From Bacteroidia bacterium (GTDB lineage Bacteria; Bacteroidota; Bacteroidia; Chitinophagales; Saprospiraceae): a DNA stretch of 7,566 nucleotides. How positions within the stretch are numbered: position 1 is the stretch's first letter; every line of letters starts with the position of its first letter. This document shows positions 5,743 through 7,566 of this stretch, piece after piece. A program made the translations under genes and the position numbers. The notes below the pieces were generated by a model that did not search any database, was not told where the DNA came from, and worked only from the letters and a program-made list of their open reading frames with translations. The stretch is taken from positions 1-7,566 of the forward strand of contig JAUIIF010000206.1 of the NCBI GenBank assembly GCA_030431945.1, in the 5' to 3' direction.

Positions 5743-7566
5743 ATGCCGAACCTTTACCGCCTCTCTTTCACTATCCTCTTACTTTTCACCTCCCTGTTCA
5801 GCCTGCAGGCCCAGGGGGAGCAATTCCCTCCAGACACCCTTTGCCTGATGGCCGGAGGGCCGGGTTTCAACGTTGTCCTCGACGACTTCCCTGCCGGACT
5901 GGAGTACTTCATCGAAGCGCAGTCTACGGAATGTTACCGGATTGATGAGGCCGGTACCGTCTCCGTCCCCGAAGGGGTTGACGGGGAACGCTGTTGCGGC
6001 CCGCAACCCAAATTCTTCGTCAGTGTCTTCACGCAAGGTCCGGATGGAATACCACAATTCCTGTACCGCCAGGAAGTAAACCTGGAAATCAAGTGCCCCA
6101 AACCGGATTGTGGCTTAGTAGACCTGGAGAGCATTCCTCAACCAGACTCCACGCAGAACCCGGACGAGCCACAGAACATCCCCTGCATCAACGCCTGTGA
6201 AAACAGCACGGCCACCTACCTGTTTAGTGAAAACCCCGCGCTGGATTACGTTTGGTCCGCCACGAACGGCTCGGTTGACCCATTGCCGGGCCTTCCCGGA
6301 CAAATTTCGGTTTCCTGGGGCCCGCTGGGCGCCGCCGGACTTTCCGTAGACATATTCGACAACAACGGGAATTTACTGACTACGCGTAGTTGGTGCGTTA
6401 CCCTTACCGAAGCACCCATCGCCGACTTTACGGCCACAAGTGTCGCCTGTCTTGATCAGGACGTTTACTTCACCAACACCTCCAGCGGAGCTGCCGCATC
6501 TTATGACTGGGATTTTGGCGACGGTAACACCGCCCAAAACGTTGCCACGCCCACCGTGGCCCACGCCTACAGCAGCCCCGGAACCTACTCCGTCACCCTG
6601 GTAGCCACCTCGAACGGCGGATTGAACGCAGACGGCAGCCAGGCCTGCTGCTGTGTAGACAGCATCAGCTACGACATCACCATCGACCCCGATCCGGGAC
6701 CCGGAATTTTCTGGATTTCCACCCTCTGTGAAGGGGACACCACCAAGTACTGGACGGACGCCACCAATTGTGGCACCTACAGCTGGGACATCAGCGCCAA
6801 CGGCACCATCACCAGCGACCCTACCCTTGACACCATTATGGTCGTCTGGGGGGCCGGGCCTTCCGGCACGCTCGAACTGGAGGTGAGTGGTTGCGACTCC
6901 ACGTACTGTCCGTCGCCTTCCGTTGCCGTCGTCCCCATCATTTCCACAAATGGGGTCATCAGTGGCCCGATCGAAGTCTGCGGCGGCGAAACGGCCAACT
7001 ACGCCTTACCCAAATGGATGACGACAACCTATGCGTGGGTCCTGCCGGATGGCGGCACCCTGAACGGGCCGGCCACTGGCCATCAGGCCAGCATAACCTG
7101 GCCAACGACACCCGGAACGTACCAGATAGTGGTGGAGTACGGCAGTGAATTCCTGGCCGGTCTGCCCGGTCACGAGGGAAATGACTGCTACGGCCGGGCG
7201 GTGCTCGACGTAACGGTACTCGGCAATTTCAGCCTGACGGCGGCCCCCAGCCCCGCCTGTGTCGATGGCAGCACTTTCTTTAATGCCTTCAGTGATATCG
7301 GTCCGGCCACTTTCGATTGGTCCGTCACCGGATTTCCGGGTCTCGACGCATTTGGTCAGCCCAATTACAACGTCAACTGGTCCGACCTTCCGGGGCCGGG
7401 CGTCTATACCATCACGGCGGCGGTAACGAACCCGGGTGACTACTGCGTAGCCACCAAAAGCATCAGTGTGGTGGTGAAGGACGCTGTCGACCCGGTCATC
7501 ATCGGACCTGATGATTACTGTATTGGTGACCCCGTGGTCTACTCTATCCTCAGCCCTACCCCCGGC
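5743..7566 (+). CDS. secreted multi-domain PKD/Ig-like repeat protein (3' end outside window)
   Basis: This is an exported surface-type protein, open from the ATG to the right edge: 608 codons without a stop. An in-frame TAA at 5728-5730 makes 5743 the first possible ATG. Residues 1-23 are a signal peptide (basic R6, hydrophobic core about 7-19, cleavage likely after SLQA). A Cys-containing region follows (about 24-146), then tandem beta-sandwich modules. One is a canonical PKD domain at about 224-314, with YDWDFGDG at 254-261 and HAYSSPGTYSVTLVAT at 274-289. The others are degenerate Ig/PKD-like units opening with a cysteine motif near residues 148, 329, 413, 506 and 593, such as CEGD, CGGE and CIGD, each with a central Y/F-x-W and an ending like PGTY or PGVY. 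Such proteins in Bacteroidota are often very long, mediate adhesion, and end in a type IX secretion sorting domain. That end is not in the window, so the export route and function are inference. Confidence 0.85.
   Translation, partial: MPNLYRLSFTILLLFTSLFSLQAQGEQFPPDTLCLMAGGPGFNVVLDDFPAGLEYFIEAQSTECYRIDEAGTVSVPEGVDGERCCGPQPKFFVSVFTQGPDGIPQFLYRQEVNLEIKCPKPDCGLVDLESIPQPDSTQNPDEPQNIPCINACENSTATYLFSENPALDYVWSATNGSVDPLPGLPGQISVSWGPLGAAGLSVDIFDNNGNLLTTRSWCVTLTEAPIADFTATSVACLDQDVYFTNTSSGAAASYDWDFGDGNTAQNVATPTVAHAYSSPGTYSVTLVATSNGGLNADGSQACCCVDSISYDITIDPDPGPGIFWISTLCEGDTTKYWTDATNCGTYSWDISANGTITSDPTLDTIMVVWGAGPSGTLELEVSGCDSTYCPSPSVAVVPIISTNGVISGPIEVCGGETANYALPKWMTTTYAWVLPDGGTLNGPATGHQASITWPTTPGTYQIVVEYGSEFLAGLPGHEGNDCYGRAVLDVTVLGNFSLTAAPSPACVDGSTFFNAFSDIGPATFDWSVTGFPGLDAFGQPNYNVNWSDLPGPGVYTITAAVTNPGDYCVATKSISVVVKDAVDPVIIGPDDYCIGDPVVYSILSPTPG

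Noticed and set aside
5655..5945. 96-codon plus-strand open frame overlapping the start of the surface protein
   Set aside because: It overlaps the signal-peptide region of the long repeat protein in another frame, and the latter has clear domain evidence.

Overview
The window looks like chromosomal DNA from a Bacteroidota bacterium, probably a marine-type Saprospiria/Lewinella-like lineage (the genus is inference). Three things point this way: promoters of the form TTG-spacer-TAnnTTTG with no Shine-Dalgarno dependence, an F1 beta subunit with a long extra segment and a short epsilon subunit, and a large secreted PKD/Ig-repeat protein typical of Bacteroidota cell surfaces.

Layout. Positions 1-133 hold no gene I can support. 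From 134 to 5363 everything reads on the minus strand. In transcription order (right to left) the genes are: an NAD-dependent SDR-type L-threonine 3-dehydrogenase (4407-5363), glycine C-acetyltransferase kbl (3144-4331), a 49-bp run of seven heptamer repeats touching the kbl stop, an unrecognised small membrane-anchored protein most likely starting at TTG (2395-2862), then atpD (603-2114) and atpC (197-511). They end at a strong hairpin terminator (about 134-180). A 379-bp divergent intergenic region (5364-5742) separates this block from a plus-strand gene starting at 5743. That gene encodes an exported protein of tandem Ig/PKD-like domains and is still open after 608 codons at the right edge.

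How the genes work together. The dehydrogenase and Kbl form the two-step threonine-to-glycine route: threonine to 2-amino-3-oxobutyrate, then CoA-dependent cleavage to glycine and acetyl-CoA. They sit 75 bp apart and probably share the promoter seen at about 5472-5506. atpD and atpC encode the catalytic beta and the epsilon subunits of F1 ATP synthase. They have their own promoter at 2157-2187, so they form a separate two-gene transcription unit, and the other ATP synthase genes are not in the window. The secreted repeat protein is unrelated to these and is probably cell-surface or adhesive.

I found no CRISPR array, tRNA, rRNA, insertion sequence or phage gene. The window is mostly housekeeping. 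The least explained parts are the small membrane protein, the heptamer array and the repeat protein.
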